Shown piece after piece: positions 44,856 through 56,826 of a DNA stretch of 64,000 bases. The notes below the pieces were generated by a model. That model was not told where the DNA came from, did no database searches, and worked only from the letters and a program-made list of their open reading frames with translations. The DNA lies in assembly GCA_030035585.1 (NCBI GenBank), contig CM057477.1, positions 60,307,447-60,371,446 on the forward strand, in the 5' to 3' direction. Numbering within the stretch: position 1 is the stretch's first letter; each line of letters opens with the position of its first letter. The DNA comes from Dugong dugon (Eukaryota; Chordata; Mammalia; Sirenia; Dugongidae). The translations under genes and the position numbers were made by a program.

Positions 44856-45060
44856 AACCAGTTGCCATCGAATCAACTCCGACTCATGGCAACCTCATGT
44901 GTGTCAGAGTAGAACTGTGCTCCATAAGATTTTTAATGGCTGATTTTTAGATGTAGATCACCAGGCCTTTGTTCCAAGGTCCCTCTGGGTGAACTTGAAT
45001 GAGCAATCTTTTGGCTAATAGCTGAGGCACATTAACTGTTTACACCGCTCAGGGTTTCCA
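44856..45060 (-). mobile_element. AfroSINE class B
   Basis: CCAGTTGCCATCGAATCAAC tail, CATGTGTGTCAGAGTAGAAC, head ending CGCTCAGGGTTTCC. 44801-44855 before it looks like the start of a hAT MITE. Confidence 0.9.
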
Positions 45061-45099
45061 AAAAAGGAAGTAGCAACCAGAAAATAACATAAATCATGT

Positions 45100-45616
45100 G
45101 TCTTTGTTATCTAGTGCTGCTATAACAGAAATACCACAAGTGGATAGCTTTAACAAACAGAAGTTTATTCTCTCACAGTCTAGGAGGCTAGAAGTCCAAA
45201 TTCAGGGCACCTGCTCTCAGGGAAGCCTTTCTCTGTCAGCTCCGGAGGAAGGTCCTTGTCATCAATCTTCCCCTGGTCTAGGAGCTTCTCAGTGCAGTGA
45301 CCCTGGGTCCAAAGGACACGATCCGATCCTGGCACTTCTATCTTGGTGGTATGAGGTCCCTCTCCTCTCTACTCAATTCTCTGTTTTATATCTCAAAAGA
45401 GATTGACTCAAGATACAACCTAATCCTGTAGAATGAGTCCTGCCTCATTAACATAATTGCCTCTAATCCTGCCTATTAACATCAGAGAGGTTAGGATTTA
45501 CAATATTTAGGATAAGCACATTAGATCACAAAATGGTGAACAACCACACAATACTGAGAATCATGGTCTAGCCAAGCTGATACACGTTTTGGGGGGACAC
45601 AGTTCAATCCACAACA
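45100..45616 (-). mobile_element. MaLR-like solo LTR
   Basis: TGTCTTTGTTATCTAGTGCT to CAGTTCAATCCACAACA. High visible similarity to 39834-40356 over the full length. Confidence 0.85.
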
Positions 45617-46111
45617 TTCTACCTTTTGGCTCACAAAAATTCATGTCCTTGCCACTTATCACCATGTTAAGGAGTTTGAGAGTAATCTGATGGGCCAGTG
45701 GAGTTTAAGGGACTCCGGGAGGGTCCAGAAAGGGCTGCAAACTGCAAATCTATGGAAGTGATTTTTTTTTTTGGCCAGCATGATGCTTTAGAATGGAATT
45801 TGAATGCTTTTCTCCAATTTCCCAATCCTCAACATTTTCCACAGTCTTGTCTCTTGTTCTTTCTCTTGCTGCTTCTTCAGTCCTTATATGTCCCCCTGGC
45901 CACTGACTATTTTACCAACACTTTGGCCATTCACGTTATACTGCCCATTCATGTCCTGTAGGTCTCTCATTTACTTTTTGCCAAGTCTTATTCTTAGAAC
46001 ACTTGACGTGTGATGAAAAAAAGGGTTTAACAATTTGGAAGATCATGAATACTAAAACCATTTTTTAGAGATTTACAACATACCTTTGCACAGAAATGCC
46101 ACTGATAAATC

Positions 46112-46888
46112 ATTGTTGTTGTTGTTAGGTGCCATCAAGTCAGTTCTGACTCATAGCCACCCTATGTACAACAGAACGAAACGCTGCCCGGTCCTGCGCC
46201 ATCCTCACAATCATTGCTGTGTTTGAGCCCATCACTGCAGCCACTGTGTCAATCCGTTTCATTGAGGGTCTTCCTCTTTTTCACAAGCCCGCTACTTTAC
46301 TAAACATGATGTTCTTCTCCAGGGATTGGTCCCTCCTGATAACATGTCCAAAGTACGTGAGACGAAGTCTCACCATCCTCACTTCTAAGGAACATTCTGG
46401 CTGTACTTCTTCCAAGACAGATTTGTTCATTCTTCTGGAAGTTCATAGTATATTCAATATTCTTTACCAACACCATAATTCAAAGGCATCAATTCTTCTT
46501 CAGTCTTCCCTATTCATTGTTCAGCTTTTGCATGCATATGAGGCACTGAAAATACCATAGGTAGGATCAAGTGTACCTTAGTCCTCCATGTTACATCTTT
46601 GCTTTTTAACACCTTAGAGAGGTCTTTTGCAGCAGATTTGCCCAATGCAATACATCATTTAATTTCTTGACTGCTGCTTCCATGGGCATTGATTGTAGAT
46701 CCAAGTAAAATGAAATCCTTGACAACTTCAATCTTTTCTCCACTTATCATGATGTTGCTTATTGGTCCAGTTGTGAGGATTTTTGTTTTCTTTATATTGA
46801 GGTATAATCCACACTAGTCTTTGAACTTCATTAGTAAGTGCTTGAAGTCCTCTTCACTTTCAGCAAGTCTACTGATAAGATCTGCATT
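46112..46888 (-). pseudogene. RTE 3-prime portion, coding remnant
   Basis: Antisense RTE with the C-terminal coding region and 3-prime end. The CAA tail is at the left (GTTGTTGTTGTTAGG), and matches to 11700-12460 run through CCTCCTGATAACATGTCCAA and CAGATTTGTTCATTCTTCTG. It has several frame breaks and no intact RT motif. Confidence 0.88.
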
Positions 46889-46987
46889 CAAAAAAGCAAA
46901 CAAATTTATGTTTAACACATTTCCCAAGCTACTTTGACTATGGGACCATCTCTTTTCTTAAATGAATATTGAGAGACATCTAGAACT

Positions 46988-47453
46988 GCCATCTTCAAAG
47001 TGTGGTCTGAGAATCCCTAAGCATCTCTGAGATCTTTAAAGGGGCTCTGTGAAGTCAAAACTATTTCATAGTAATACTAAGACACCCTTTTTCTTTTTTA
47101 TTCTCAGTCTTTCATAAGTAGAATCCAGTAGAGTTTCCTAGAAGCTACATAATGTATGATATCGTAACAATTAAACACAGAAGTGGATATGAGGATCTAT
47201 TAAGCCAGACGTTAAAAAGATTTGAGAAAATGTACATCAGTGCTATTCTTCTCACTACTTTTTTGTGTTGTTTTGAAAAATTTGGTCATTTTTAGTAAAA
47301 TTGTATTATGTTAACATGCAAAAAATTTCTGTTTGGAGTTCTAATGTGGCAAATATTAGTAAATATAATCCCCATAAACAAAGGCTCTTTGGAGTGCTCA
47401 ACAATTTTTGAGAGTGTAAAGGGATCCTGAGACAAAAAGTTTGAAAACTCCTG
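46988..47453 (+). mobile_element. hAT-Charlie-like non-autonomous element
   Basis: TTCAAAGTGTGGTCTGAGAA at left, AAAAGTTTGAAAACTCC at right, AAGCCAGACGTTAAAAAGAT inside. No transposase frame. Confidence 0.65.
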
Positions 47454-47977
47454 ATCTAGCAGAATTAACAGTAGTGGACAACTATTATTATTATCATAGG
47501 AATTTAAAGGTACTCTGGGAAGACAATCTGCATTAGGAGAGCAGAGAAGGCCTTCTGGAGAAGTGACATCCAAGCTGAGAAAGGAAGGGTTAGTCCGAGA
47601 GTTAGCCAGGTGAGGCTGGAGAAAGGAAGTGCGCTACACCTATAGACAACATTTAAAGAGGGGAGTGCCCTAAGCTGACATAGAAAAGGAGTCTTGAGCC
47701 AGATCGTAAAGAACCATTTGAAGTTTTTACCTTAAGAGTTTTGATGTTATTCCAATAACATTTAGATACCATTAAAGAATTGTAAGTAGGGGAACGATAT
47801 ATTTTTTTACTTTTAAAATGATACCCTGATGGGTGTATAAAGAACTGTTTAGGGGACAGCAAGACTGGAGGCAGTGGGACCAGTTAGGAGAATGTCAAAG
47901 TTAATTCAGGTGAGAAACAGTGTGGCTTGGACTGAGAGAGTGGCAGAGGCTCTGCGGACTCCACTCATTTTTTATTC

Positions 47978-48085
47978 AACAAATATTTACTGTGCACCTC
48001 GTATGTGGTAGGCTTCATTCTAGGAAATAAGGACATAGAGGTGAATAATGCAGATAAAGTCCTTGAACATATAGAGATTATACCT
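47978..48085 (-). mobile_element. L2 3-prime end fragment
   Basis: TTCAACAAATATTTACTGTG, GTAGGCTTCATTCTAGG and TAAAGTCCTTGAACATAT fit antisense L2. Confidence 0.55.
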
Positions 48086-48411
48086 ACAAATGAAGAAATA
48101 AATAGAAAGATACATTACCTTTCACAGAGCAACAAGTAGACTGACAGTGGAGGTTCCAGTGGAGCTTATGGAAGACAGAATACAATGGGATGACATCTTT
48201 AGAGTACTGAAGGAAAACAACTGCCCAGCAGTAGGCATGAAACTACTGGGTCAAACATACGTGAACACGAGTCAGAGATTTGAGGGAACTTCTTGTTACC
48301 TGAGGGTCAGGATGTCAGGAAATTTAAAAAAAGCTTATAAAACATTGTTGTATAAAACCTCCTTAAAAAGAGTGGAAGGGGCTACAGTCAAGTCATTTTA
48401 GGTTTAACTGC

Positions 48412-49153
48412 TGTTATGAATTAAACTGTGTTCCCCCCCTACCCCAAATACGTGTTAGAATTCTAATCCCTACACCTGCGAATCTGTCTTGGAAGAAGTA
48501 CAGTCAGAAGGCTCCTTAGAAGTGAGGATGGTGAGACTTCGTCTCACATACTTTGGACATGTTATCAGGAGGGACCAGTCCTTGGAGAAAGACGTCATGC
48601 TGGGTAAAGTCGAGGGTCTACGAAAGAGAGGAAGACGCTCAACAAGATGGGTTGACACACTGGTTGCAATGATGGGCTCAAGCATAGCAACATTTGTGAG
48701 GATGGCGTAGGACTGGGCAGTGTTTCATTCTGCTGTGCACAGGGTTGCTATGTGTCAGAACCGACTTGAAGACACCTAACAGCAACAACAACAACAACAG
48801 CATACCTGTGAATGTAATACAGTTTGGGAATAGGATCTTCTTTGTTATGCTAACGAGGCCATATAAGTGCAGGGTGCGTCCTAAACCTAATCACTTTATG
48901 AGTTATAAAAAGAGCATAATAGACACAGAAGTAAGCACAAAGGGGACTGCTAAAGAACCAAGGAACACTGAGGTTACAGCAGCTGAAAGAGACAAGGATC
49001 TTCCTCTAGAGAAGGCAGAGACAAAGAGAGTCTTCTCCTAGAGCCGGGGCCCTGAATTTCACCTCTACCTTCCAGAAACGGAAGAAAATAAATTTTTCTT
49101 CTTTAAAGACACTCCCTTAGGGTATTTGTGTTACCTCAGCACTAGTTAAGTCA
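48412..49153 (+). mobile_element. MaLR-like LTR split by an RTE fragment
   Basis: TGTTATGAATTAAACTGTGT to the end GCACTAGTTAAGTCA, with AATAAATTTTTCTTCTTTAA near the 3-prime end. The middle 318 bp are RTE. Confidence 0.72.
48484..48801 (+). mobile_element. RTE 3-prime fragment nested in LTR
   Basis: CTTGGAAGAAGTACAGTCAG to a CAA-repeat tail. Target-site duplication ACACCTGCGAAT (48472) and ATACCTGTGAAT (48802). Confidence 0.9.
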
Positions 49154-49159
49154 GTTGCT

Positions 49160-50450
49160 ATAACACATTTTAAAAATCTTTGCTTTTAATAGAGATTTAT
49201 AAAAGGGTTTGAAATACAGAATTGTTTTCTGAATAAAGGGTGACAAAAAACCCCGCCCACTTCCTGAAGTTAATAAACAGATGAAAAGTAGGAAAGACGT
49301 GCAAGGACTACATGGGATAAAGATTTGCGTGGTTTCTATGTTGAAGTTTGGGGAGTTTTTTTCTCTTTCACTATCAAACTTGATATACATACACATATAA
49401 ATGCTGAAAGCATTTTTAAACCCGAACAAAGCATTTCATTTGTATATGTGCTTTTTTAATTCAACCTGGTTGTCTTTGTCCACACGTGCTGAGGTCTAAG
49501 TGTTCAATTTACAGGTTTAATAACTCAGAGATGTACCATTTGTGCTAAATTTTCCCTATAAAAGTGTTCATTAGAGCACTATGCAGACAAAGGATGCAAA
49601 ACAAAAAAGTACTGATAAAAAAGTGGAAATATCCCGTGTTAAGGTGTTTAAATTGATCAGCACCTCCCCTCCTTCCCGCCGAAGATGTATCCAAATTCGT
49701 GAGCAATGTTAATATTTCCATTTTCACACCAAGGGGCACAATTCTGAACAGAAGTTTTAAAAGCCCTGGAGAGTTTACTTTAGCAAAGAAGCTGATGTTT
49801 AAGCACATGTTTAGCCGTGTGTGACTTCCCTCTCTCCTGACTGATGTCCCTGTGAGCCCTCCTGGTTTGCCTCCTTCTGGGGTGCATACTCCTCTTTCTC
49901 TGCACCATTTTCTCTTTAAAGTCATAGGTGGGGTCCATAGGCTCTACGCCGCCACAGTCAAAACCTAACGCATTCAAAGCCGCTTAAGAGTGCAGAAACA
50001 GGGATTTGGGAAGGGGGTATGGAACTTTCTATGTCTGCCAAAATATATAATTCAGAACCTGTATTTGGGACCATGATAGAAGTCGAATCCTCAGGACTCC
50101 TGAGGATACTCCTGGCGGAATTTTTTTTTTTTTTTTTCCAGGCGGGGTAGGGGCGAGAAGGGTCGAATAGGAAGGACTTAGAGACCCTCAAGCTCAACTT
50201 TCTTAATCCTACCAAGGCAGGGATGGAAACTACCCAGCTAGGAATGTCCATGATGTAACCGTTATCTTTCACCCTGGGCTGCATCTTTCCCAGCCCATCT
50301 CTTAGACTTTTGGAGGGCCCCTGAGGACGGGGAAGAGGAGTTTGGAACCTCTGGAGCAACCCATACTCTCCTCCTCTGAGCAGCTGGGTAGGGAGGAGGC
50401 CTTTCAGTGAGAGTGAGAAACAGAGGGAGGGAGAAAGGAAGGAAGGGGAG
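49160..50450. promoter_or_regulatory. Repeat-free proximal upstream region of TNFSF11
   Basis: About 1.3 kb directly upstream of the CpG island with no recognisable SINE, LINE or LTR, in contrast to the dense repeats further out. Such a gap next to a promoter suggests constraint. A poly-T run (about 50120-50138) and a purine-rich AGG stretch (50390-50460) are the only simple sequences. Confidence 0.5.
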
Positions 50451-50484
50451 CTAGAGGTAGGAGTGGAAGAGGCAGCCTGGCCTG

Positions 50485-50556
50485 GGGCTGATTGGCTCCC
50501 GAACCCCAGCCCTCTCGAAGCTGATTATAAGAGTTGGGGTGGCCGGGCGCGCAACG
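50485..50556 (+). promoter_or_regulatory. TNFSF11: TNFSF11 core promoter (inverted CCAAT plus TATA-like box)
   Basis: ATTGG (an inverted CCAAT box) is at 50491-50495 and TTATAA is at 50525-50530. A TATA-like box there puts the start site near 50555-50560, giving a 5-prime UTR of about 155 nt. The spacing of the two boxes is typical of a focused promoter even though it sits in a CpG island. The RANKL promoter is known to respond to RUNX2, vitamin D receptor and cAMP signals; I could not assign those sites by eye. Confidence 0.7.
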
Positions 50557-50713
50557 GCTTGCCAGCGCGCCCCTTGAGTCGGCGCCCGGCACTCAAGGCC
50601 CCGCCTAGTCGAGCTCCAGCTCAGCTGCGGTCTTTGGAGTTTGCAGCCCCCAGATCGAGAAAAGGAGGGAGCGCGAGAGGCAGCAGAGCGCCGAGCGAGT
50701 TGGGCAGAGCGCC
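50557..50713 (+). other. TNFSF11: Predicted TNFSF11 5-prime UTR
   Basis: GC-rich stretch between the predicted start site and the ATG. It has no upstream ATG, so initiation at 50714 should be simple. The exact 5-prime end is inferred from the TATA-like box, not seen. Confidence 0.55.
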
Positions 50714-50941
50714 ATGCGCCGCGCCAGCCGAGACTACATCAAGTACCTGCGCGGCTCTGAGGAGATGGGCAGCGGCGGCTCCGGCGCCCCGCACGAGGTC
50801 TCCCTACACGCCCCGCCACCGCCGCCACCCTCGTCGCACCCGCCCCCCGCCGCCTCCCGCTCCATGTTCGTCGCCCTCCTGGGGCTGGGGCTCGGCCAGG
50901 TCGTCTGCAGCGTCGCCCTGTTCCTCTACTTCAGAGCGCAG
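50714..50941 (+). CDS. TNFSF11: TNFSF11 (RANKL) coding exon 1: cytoplasmic tail and membrane anchor
   Basis: This exon encodes the first 76 residues of RANKL, the type II membrane TNF-family ligand that binds RANK on osteoclast precursors and is neutralised by osteoprotegerin. The product starts [19 protein letters not shown], continues with a proline-rich cytoplasmic stretch (residues about 31-47), and then a signal-anchor helix at about residues 51-73 ([20 protein letters not shown]). It ends FRAQ. Human exon 1, as I recall it, encodes 73 residues, so this copy is three residues longer in the Gly/Ser and Pro segment; residue 9 is Ile where human has Thr. The start is the only ATG in the predicted 5-prime UTR and has G at -3. 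The exon ends on a complete codon at CAG, followed by a consensus GTGAGT donor at 50942. It lies inside a CpG island. Confidence 0.97.
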
Positions 50942-51317
50942 GTGAGTGCCCGCTTGCCCCGGTGCGCGCGGTCGGGCGCACCGCCCTCGCAGCTAGGGGA
51001 AACTGAGTGTAGCCGCCGAGCTCGGCTCCCCAGACCCACGGTATTCAGCCCGGAGAAAGTGACTCTAAGGAAAGGAGCGTTCCCTTGGGGAGAACTGGGC
51101 GCGGGGCTGCGCAGGGCTGCGCGCCGGGACACGGGGCGCGCTCGCCTCTCCCGTCGCGCACGCACTCCTGCACCGCAGCGCGCTGAACCCGGAATGCCCT
51201 TGCCTGGCTAGTTTGAATTTCCCCCGTGAGACGGCATTGGCCGCTCACCTCTTACAAGGGTTTGCAAACTTTTTTTCGTCCTTTCATTTCTTACTTGGAG
51301 ATGAGAACCAACTTCAT

Positions 51318-51364
51318 GAGTAGCAATCGACTCAGCGGCAACTGATTTGGTTTGGTTTTGGTTT
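51318..51364 (+). mobile_element. AfroSINE 3-prime tail only
   Basis: GTAGCAATCGACTCAGCGGC, then GGTTTGGTTTTGGTTT. Severely 5-prime truncated, in intron 1 between the two CpG-rich parts. Confidence 0.78.
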
Positions 51365-51464
51365 AACGTCTATTTAGGAAACAAACAAACACAAAACACC
51401 ATCGCTTAATCTTCGACCCCTTCCCCTTCCCGCCCACCACGCAGGGGATTTCGGTTTCTGGGCT

Positions 51465-51700
51465 GGCTGCTCTTCAAGTCTCCTCTGGGCCACAGCGCTT
51501 GAGGTGCAGCGGCTTCTGGAGCGCGCAGTGCGGAAGGTGGTGATGCCTGTGGTGCCTGCAGCGGTCGGGGTAGCGGGTGGCTTGTCCAAGTCGCCTGATG
51601 GGCCGAATGGCGCAGCGCGGTCGGAGAAGCCCGGTCGCGGCGCACGGGGCTAGTTGCTGCTGCTGCGTGGTCCTCTGGGACTCCGCTGGCATCGAGGATG
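51465..51700. promoter_or_regulatory. Second CpG-rich patch in TNFSF11 intron 1
   Basis: GC-rich sequence with many CpGs, separated from the main island by about 230 bp that contains a SINE tail. It is probably the far part of the same island or an intronic regulatory element. Open frames across it on both strands are a by-product of GC content. Confidence 0.6.
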
Positions 51701-52507
51701 AAGGAGGCAAGGAGGTGGGCGGAGGTGGCGGTAGTGGGGTGTGTTTGGGAGATAGTGGTGAAGTTCTCTCCCCTAGGGCAGCCTCGCTACAGTCTAGCGC
51801 ATAACTAGTCTTTTAGAAGATGAGGCAGGCCTACATGAAGGCTCAAAACTACAGGAAGATAGTAGAAAGGAAGGGGTAAATTTGTAATATTATGCTTTCT
51901 GGTGGTTTATGCCCTTGGGTTTCTTGGAAATTGCAGTGCCGTTGGTTGGATTCATTCAAATAATCTTGTCTGGTGCTGTGAACTCTTTCTCAGAGGAAGT
52001 GGGGGGCTGACTGTGCATTTTTTTTATGGGAAGAGAAAGAGAGTTGGGTTTGGACTTCATTTGTTTTTAGACTCATAGGTGATTACTTAACCAAACTGGA
52101 AACACCAAAACGTGGCATTGCTTGGGTTGTCTAGGTTTTTGGCATGTGCCAGCGTCTTGAACGCCACTGCTTTTAATCATAGGATTTTTGTTAAATATTC
52201 ATTATCCTCTAGTTTGCTTTTTGTAGAACTGTTTTGATTATCTATTAAAACAAAAGTAGAAATGCTATGAGCAGTACTTCAGAAAATTAATATTTGCATA
52301 TTAATAAGAAATGATTTTTACCTGTTGGGGAAATATTTTTTTCCTAGAAAGACAACTTTTGAATGGTTGACTTGCAACATAGATTATGCAAATATATATG
52401 AAAGTGATGAAATATTTTCCTTCCATTGGCATATGTTGCAGTCAGGACTGAGTGGTTTATTGATTTTCCCATCCAGCGTGTTGTTCTTCCTCCTTATTTT
52501 GCTGTGG

Positions 52508-52705
52508 TTTTGTTAGGTGCTATTGAGTCGATTTCGACTCATTGTGACCCCATGTGACAGAGTGGAACTTCTCCATAGGGTTTTCTTGGCATAATCTTTA
52601 CCAAAGCGGATCAAAAGGTATTTCTCCCATGAAGCTCTGGGTGGGTTCCAACAGCTAACCTTTTGGTTAACAGCCAAGTGCTTATCAGCTGTCCCACCAG
52701 GGCCC
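52508..52705 (-). mobile_element. AfroSINE class A
   Basis: GTGCTATTGAGTCGATTTCG tail, GGGTGGGTTCCAACAGCTAA, head ending CCACCAGGGCCCC. Confidence 0.9.
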
Positions 52706-54395
52706 CTTCCTGCCTGTTTAATGCTTGAGTATTAAGTGCCTCCTATGCATGACACTATTAAATGCTATGGGATATGAGTAAGAATAATTTATTCAACATA
52801 CATCGTGTACCTACGATGTGCATGGCATGGTTCCGGGTAATGAAGGAGCATATCAAAATGCTTTATAGGGTTCTATCTTTCAGGGGCCTACAACAAAAGG
52901 CTGTTAAAATCCTTTAATCAGAAAGAAGTCAGCATTCAGAAAAGGGCAAGAAAATGCAATAGTTCTCCACCTTTTGTCTTCTCCAACACCTTAGGGATAT
53001 GACGTTTTCATAGCAGTGGTGAAGTGAGTATTCAGTGTTGAAAAAGTAGGAGGGAGTGGGAGAGTTCTAGGGACCCTGTGCAGTGTAGTGTAGCTTGGCA
53101 GGATCCATGGAATTGGTGTGGCCCTACAGGCAAGAGTGACCTGCTGAGCTCTTATTACAGTTGTTCAGCTTTCCTGTAGGAATTCTCAATATTAATGGTC
53201 TGGAGGACAGCAACGTTTGGCCTTTTGGTGATCACTTATAATTTATCTGTTGCATTAAAGTCAAGAGGTCTTGATAATACATGGATAATAAGGAAACTCT
53301 CAAAGCCTTTTTCTAAAGTCAACCTGTAAGTTAGTAAGCCCTGCTGGAAAATTCTCATTTGGAGAGCTTAATGTCATCGGATTTCTGGATACAATTTTCC
53401 TAAATGCTGTGAAGATTGGATTCTCTGAGACTTATGTAGAATATTTGAATCATTACTCTGTCTGAACACAATTTTGTACTGCATTTTTAAAAGGTCATCT
53501 CCTTCAGTGAAGAAGTAATATTAGGACTGATGTGTTCATGTGAGTATACCACTGAGTCTGGTTGCGTTTTACCAGGTGTTGTATCTATGCTTGAGACCTA
53601 AAATCGTCACAGCCATTTAGAGATACGTTCTGAAATACTTACAAATGAAAGATAATAGTGTCTGGAGTTTGTTTCAAAATAATTGGTGGGGAGAGTAGGG
53701 GCTAGGGAAGTGGTTAGGTAATAGAGGAAACAAGACTGGCCATGGGTTGGTCATTGTTAAAGCTGGGTGATCAGTATATGCAGGTTGACTCTAGTAGTCT
53801 TTCCACTTTTATATATATCTGAGGCCTTCTTTTAATGTTCCAGCTAAGAGAATAGACTCAATTTGACCTGTCACTGATTTTACATTTTCTTTGATATCAG
53901 TTCCTTGTGGATCAACTACTTGGAGTTACTGACTGCATTTGAATGAGAATGAAAATCATCTAGTATCAGGTAACATGTTTGCAGTTTACAGTAAAGAAAA
54001 GGGAGAAAAAGGAGCCAGTTTTATTGTTTTTGATTAAAGGTAGAGGTAAGAAGCTATTCCAGTCTTCAAGAAAAAAGCAGTTTAAGTGCATAAAGAAGAA
54101 TGCCCAGCAGATTGTAAAAATAGCAGTGACTATTACTTTTTTTCATTTCTCCTTCCTCAACTCATGTTTGAAGAGTTAAAAATGAATCAGCCTCTGGAGT
54201 GTTTGCAGCTTGCCGGTGCCTAGATGAAAAAAAAAAGAGAAATCTACCAGATTCAGTGTAGATTGGCTTTTCCCCACCAGCCCACCAAAGAGAAAATAGC
54301 ATGTGGCTTGTGCTGTATATTTACCACATAGTATTCATACTTCGGTTTACAAAGAAAAAAAAAACAAAACCCTTCCAAAAAGTTGCTTGTAAAAT

Positions 54396-54422
54396 TTGTG
54401 TGTGTGTGTGTGTGCGTGTGTG

Positions 54423-54453
<31 letters not shown>
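54396..54453. repeat. TG microsatellite
   Basis: About 58 bp of TG with occasional CG units; alternating purine-pyrimidine, able to form Z-DNA. Confidence 0.97.
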
Positions 54454-54884
54454 AACATCTATAGAACCATATTCAAAGCTGAGAGTTTAGCTACAAGATA
54501 AGCTTTTCAGAAACCTCCAGTTCTTTTGTTCTTTCAACTCCTTCCCCCAGTCTCCCCCTGTGTGCACACTAATCTTGAGGCTGTTACCCAGGGGAGCAGC
54601 AATGACTGACAATCTGATGGAGAGGTGTGCAGGCTGCCTGTTTGAAAACACAGATAACGAAGTAGCACAAACGTAAAGCATCCTGCCTCACTTGATTAAG
54701 TTTCAAGGAAGTTAAAAAAAAAAAACCACACAAAACTGAGTTCATTTTATATGAACTGTATTGTCCGATAAATGCACTTTGAAAGTTCATTTTCAATCTG
54801 ATATTCAAGATTTATGTTTTCAGAAATTTCTAGATACAATGAATTCCTTTATAACTCAGTTATCTGTGATTTTCTGATGACTAT

Positions 54885-54985
54885 CTGGCTTCCTAAGTGG
54901 AGTATAAGTTCCATGAAAGTAGCGACTGCCCGCATCGCCCACTATCTCATTCAAATCACGTAGCCCAGGTCCTCGCATGTTTAAT
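54885..54985 (+). mobile_element. L2 3-prime end fragment
   Basis: GTATAAGTTCCATGAAAGTA, CGACTGCCCGCATCGCCCAC; weak but in L2 order. Confidence 0.45.
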
Positions 54986-55460
54986 TTACTGAAAATGTTT
55001 TTCAAATTTGCAACCTTATGCATATGTCAGTTTCTAATTTGTAGGAGGAAATAATCTAATTAGATGTCAAAATAGATAAAAATATAAATTTTCGGTCATG
55101 TAAATCCTCTGTCCAGACTCCTGTGTGCCAAAGGATGGGTGGTTGGATAGAATCATTCGTTAGTTGCTCCATGAGCTTTTGTTGAGCGTACAGTGCCATT
55201 CACACTCCCTGTTCTGAGGTCCTTCAACCTAGAGGCCAAGGAGGCGAAGTGCTAATTTACCTGTGCCTGGTTGGCCCTGCACCCGGAACCTTAGCTCTTC
55301 CCCTTTCTCCCGGTCTCCATTTTCCCCAGAGGAGAGCTGCAAGGACACGGGAATGAGAAAGACATTTAATGCAGATTAAAAATGAATTTCTAACGTATGA
55401 TCCTTAAGTAAACAAATGAGTATATCAAAAATAATCATGTCAGACTTGCATGATTTCTTT

Positions 55461-56207
55461 CTTTTTTGTGTGCTTTAGATGAAGGTTTACAGAGCAAATT
55501 AGTTTCTCATTGAACAATTAATACACATAATGTTTTGTGACATTGGTTGCCAAGCCCACGATGTGTCAACACTCTCCCCTTCTCGACCTTGGGTTCCTCA
55601 TTTCCATTCATCCAGCTTTCCTGTCTCCTCCTGCCTTCTCGTCCTTGCCTCTGGGCTGGTGTGCCCATTTAGTCTGGTTTTGTTTTATGGGCCTGTCTAA
55701 TCTTTGGCTGAAGGGTGAACCTCAGGAGTGACTTCAGTAGTGATTTAGAAGGGTGTCCGGGGGCCATACTCTGGGAGTTTCCCCACTTTCTGTCAGACCA
55801 GTAACTCTGGGTCTTTTTTTGTGAGTTTGAATTTTGTTCTACATTTTTCTCCAGCTCTGTCCGGGACCCTCTCTTGTGATCCCTGTCAGAGCAGTCAGTG
55901 GTAGCTGGGCAACATCTAGTTGTGCTGGACTCAGTCTGGTGGAGGCTGTGGTAGTTGTGGTCCATTAGTCCTTTGGACCGGTCTTTCCCTTGGGTCTTTC
56001 ATTTTCTTCATTCTCTCTTGCTCCAGATGAAGTGAGACCAGTGGAGGATCTTAGATGGCCAGTTACAAGCTTTTAAGGCCCCAGACGCTGCTCACCAAAG
56101 TAGGATGTAGAACATTTTCTTGATAAACTGTTATGCCAGTTGAGCTAGATGTCCCCCAAGAGCATGGTCCCCAGCCCTCAGCCCAGCAATTCAGTCCCCC
56201 AGGGAGA
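55461..56207 (-). mobile_element. L1 3-prime end
   Basis: Same family as 21062-22268, without the nested copy at CACTCTCCCCTTCTCGACC. Flanked by CATGATTTCTTT at 55449-55460 and 56208-56219. Confidence 0.82.
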
Positions 56208-56577
56208 CATGATTTCTTTTGGGAAAACAATTGCTGAAGTTTTATGTACGTTTTAGTTCTAATGTTACCTTCCCAAACAGTGGCTCTCATTGCACCCTAG
56301 AAGTACTCGGAGAGATAGACACCAAGTGGCTCCTGTCCGCAGAGATGTTGATTGAATTGTCCTGGGGTAGGGTCTGGGCATGGGCATTTTTTAAAAGAGA
56401 GAAGGGATGAACTCTTGGCATTACCTTTACTTGCATCAAATCATGAACCATTAGTCACTGTTGTAGCATTTGTACTAACTGGTGTTGCTTATAGTAACAT
56501 TTTAAAAACTGTCTCCAATGAAATTTGGAGTAATTTTAATAGCAGAAAACCTATATTTGTATATTTGGCATTTTAAG

Positions 56578-56740
56578 GCATGATTTCTCAGACTTTTATG
56601 TGCATGTGAATCAGTTGGGATATAGTTAACATGTAGATTCCCATGCAGTGCTCTGAGGTGGGACCTGAGTTTTGCGTTTCTAAGCAGCTCCCTGGGCTAA
56701 TGATGTGCCGGTCCCTGGACCACACTTTGAGAAGCAAAGG
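56578..56740 (+). mobile_element. MER5A-type hAT MITE
   Basis: GATTTCTCAGACTTTTATGT, GGTGGGACCTGAGTTTTGCG, GGACCACACTTTGAGAAGCA. Confidence 0.85.
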
Positions 56741-56826
56741 TATAGGGGACTACTGCTTCTGTTAGCCATTGCTTACCTTGTCAACAGGATTTGAACTTAA
56801 CCAATTTTAGGGCCTGTAGGCACTCT

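Larger units (their letters stand above)
50450..51235. promoter_or_regulatory. TNFSF11: CpG island over TNFSF11 promoter and exon 1
   Basis: Dense CpG and high GC run from just upstream of the CCAAT box, through exon 1, and about 300 bp into intron 1. The flanking sequence is AT-rich. No repeat is recognisable inside it. Confidence 0.85.

Noticed and set aside
50463..50945. 160-codon frame overlapping exon 1 in another frame
   Set aside because: A shadow of the CpG island and of the TNFSF11 frame; the product is a low-complexity Ala/Pro/Arg stretch.
51406..51804. Several overlapping frames in the GC-rich part of intron 1
   Set aside because: High GC removes stop codons; no splice pattern, start context or known motif. 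Treated as a CpG-rich non-coding patch.
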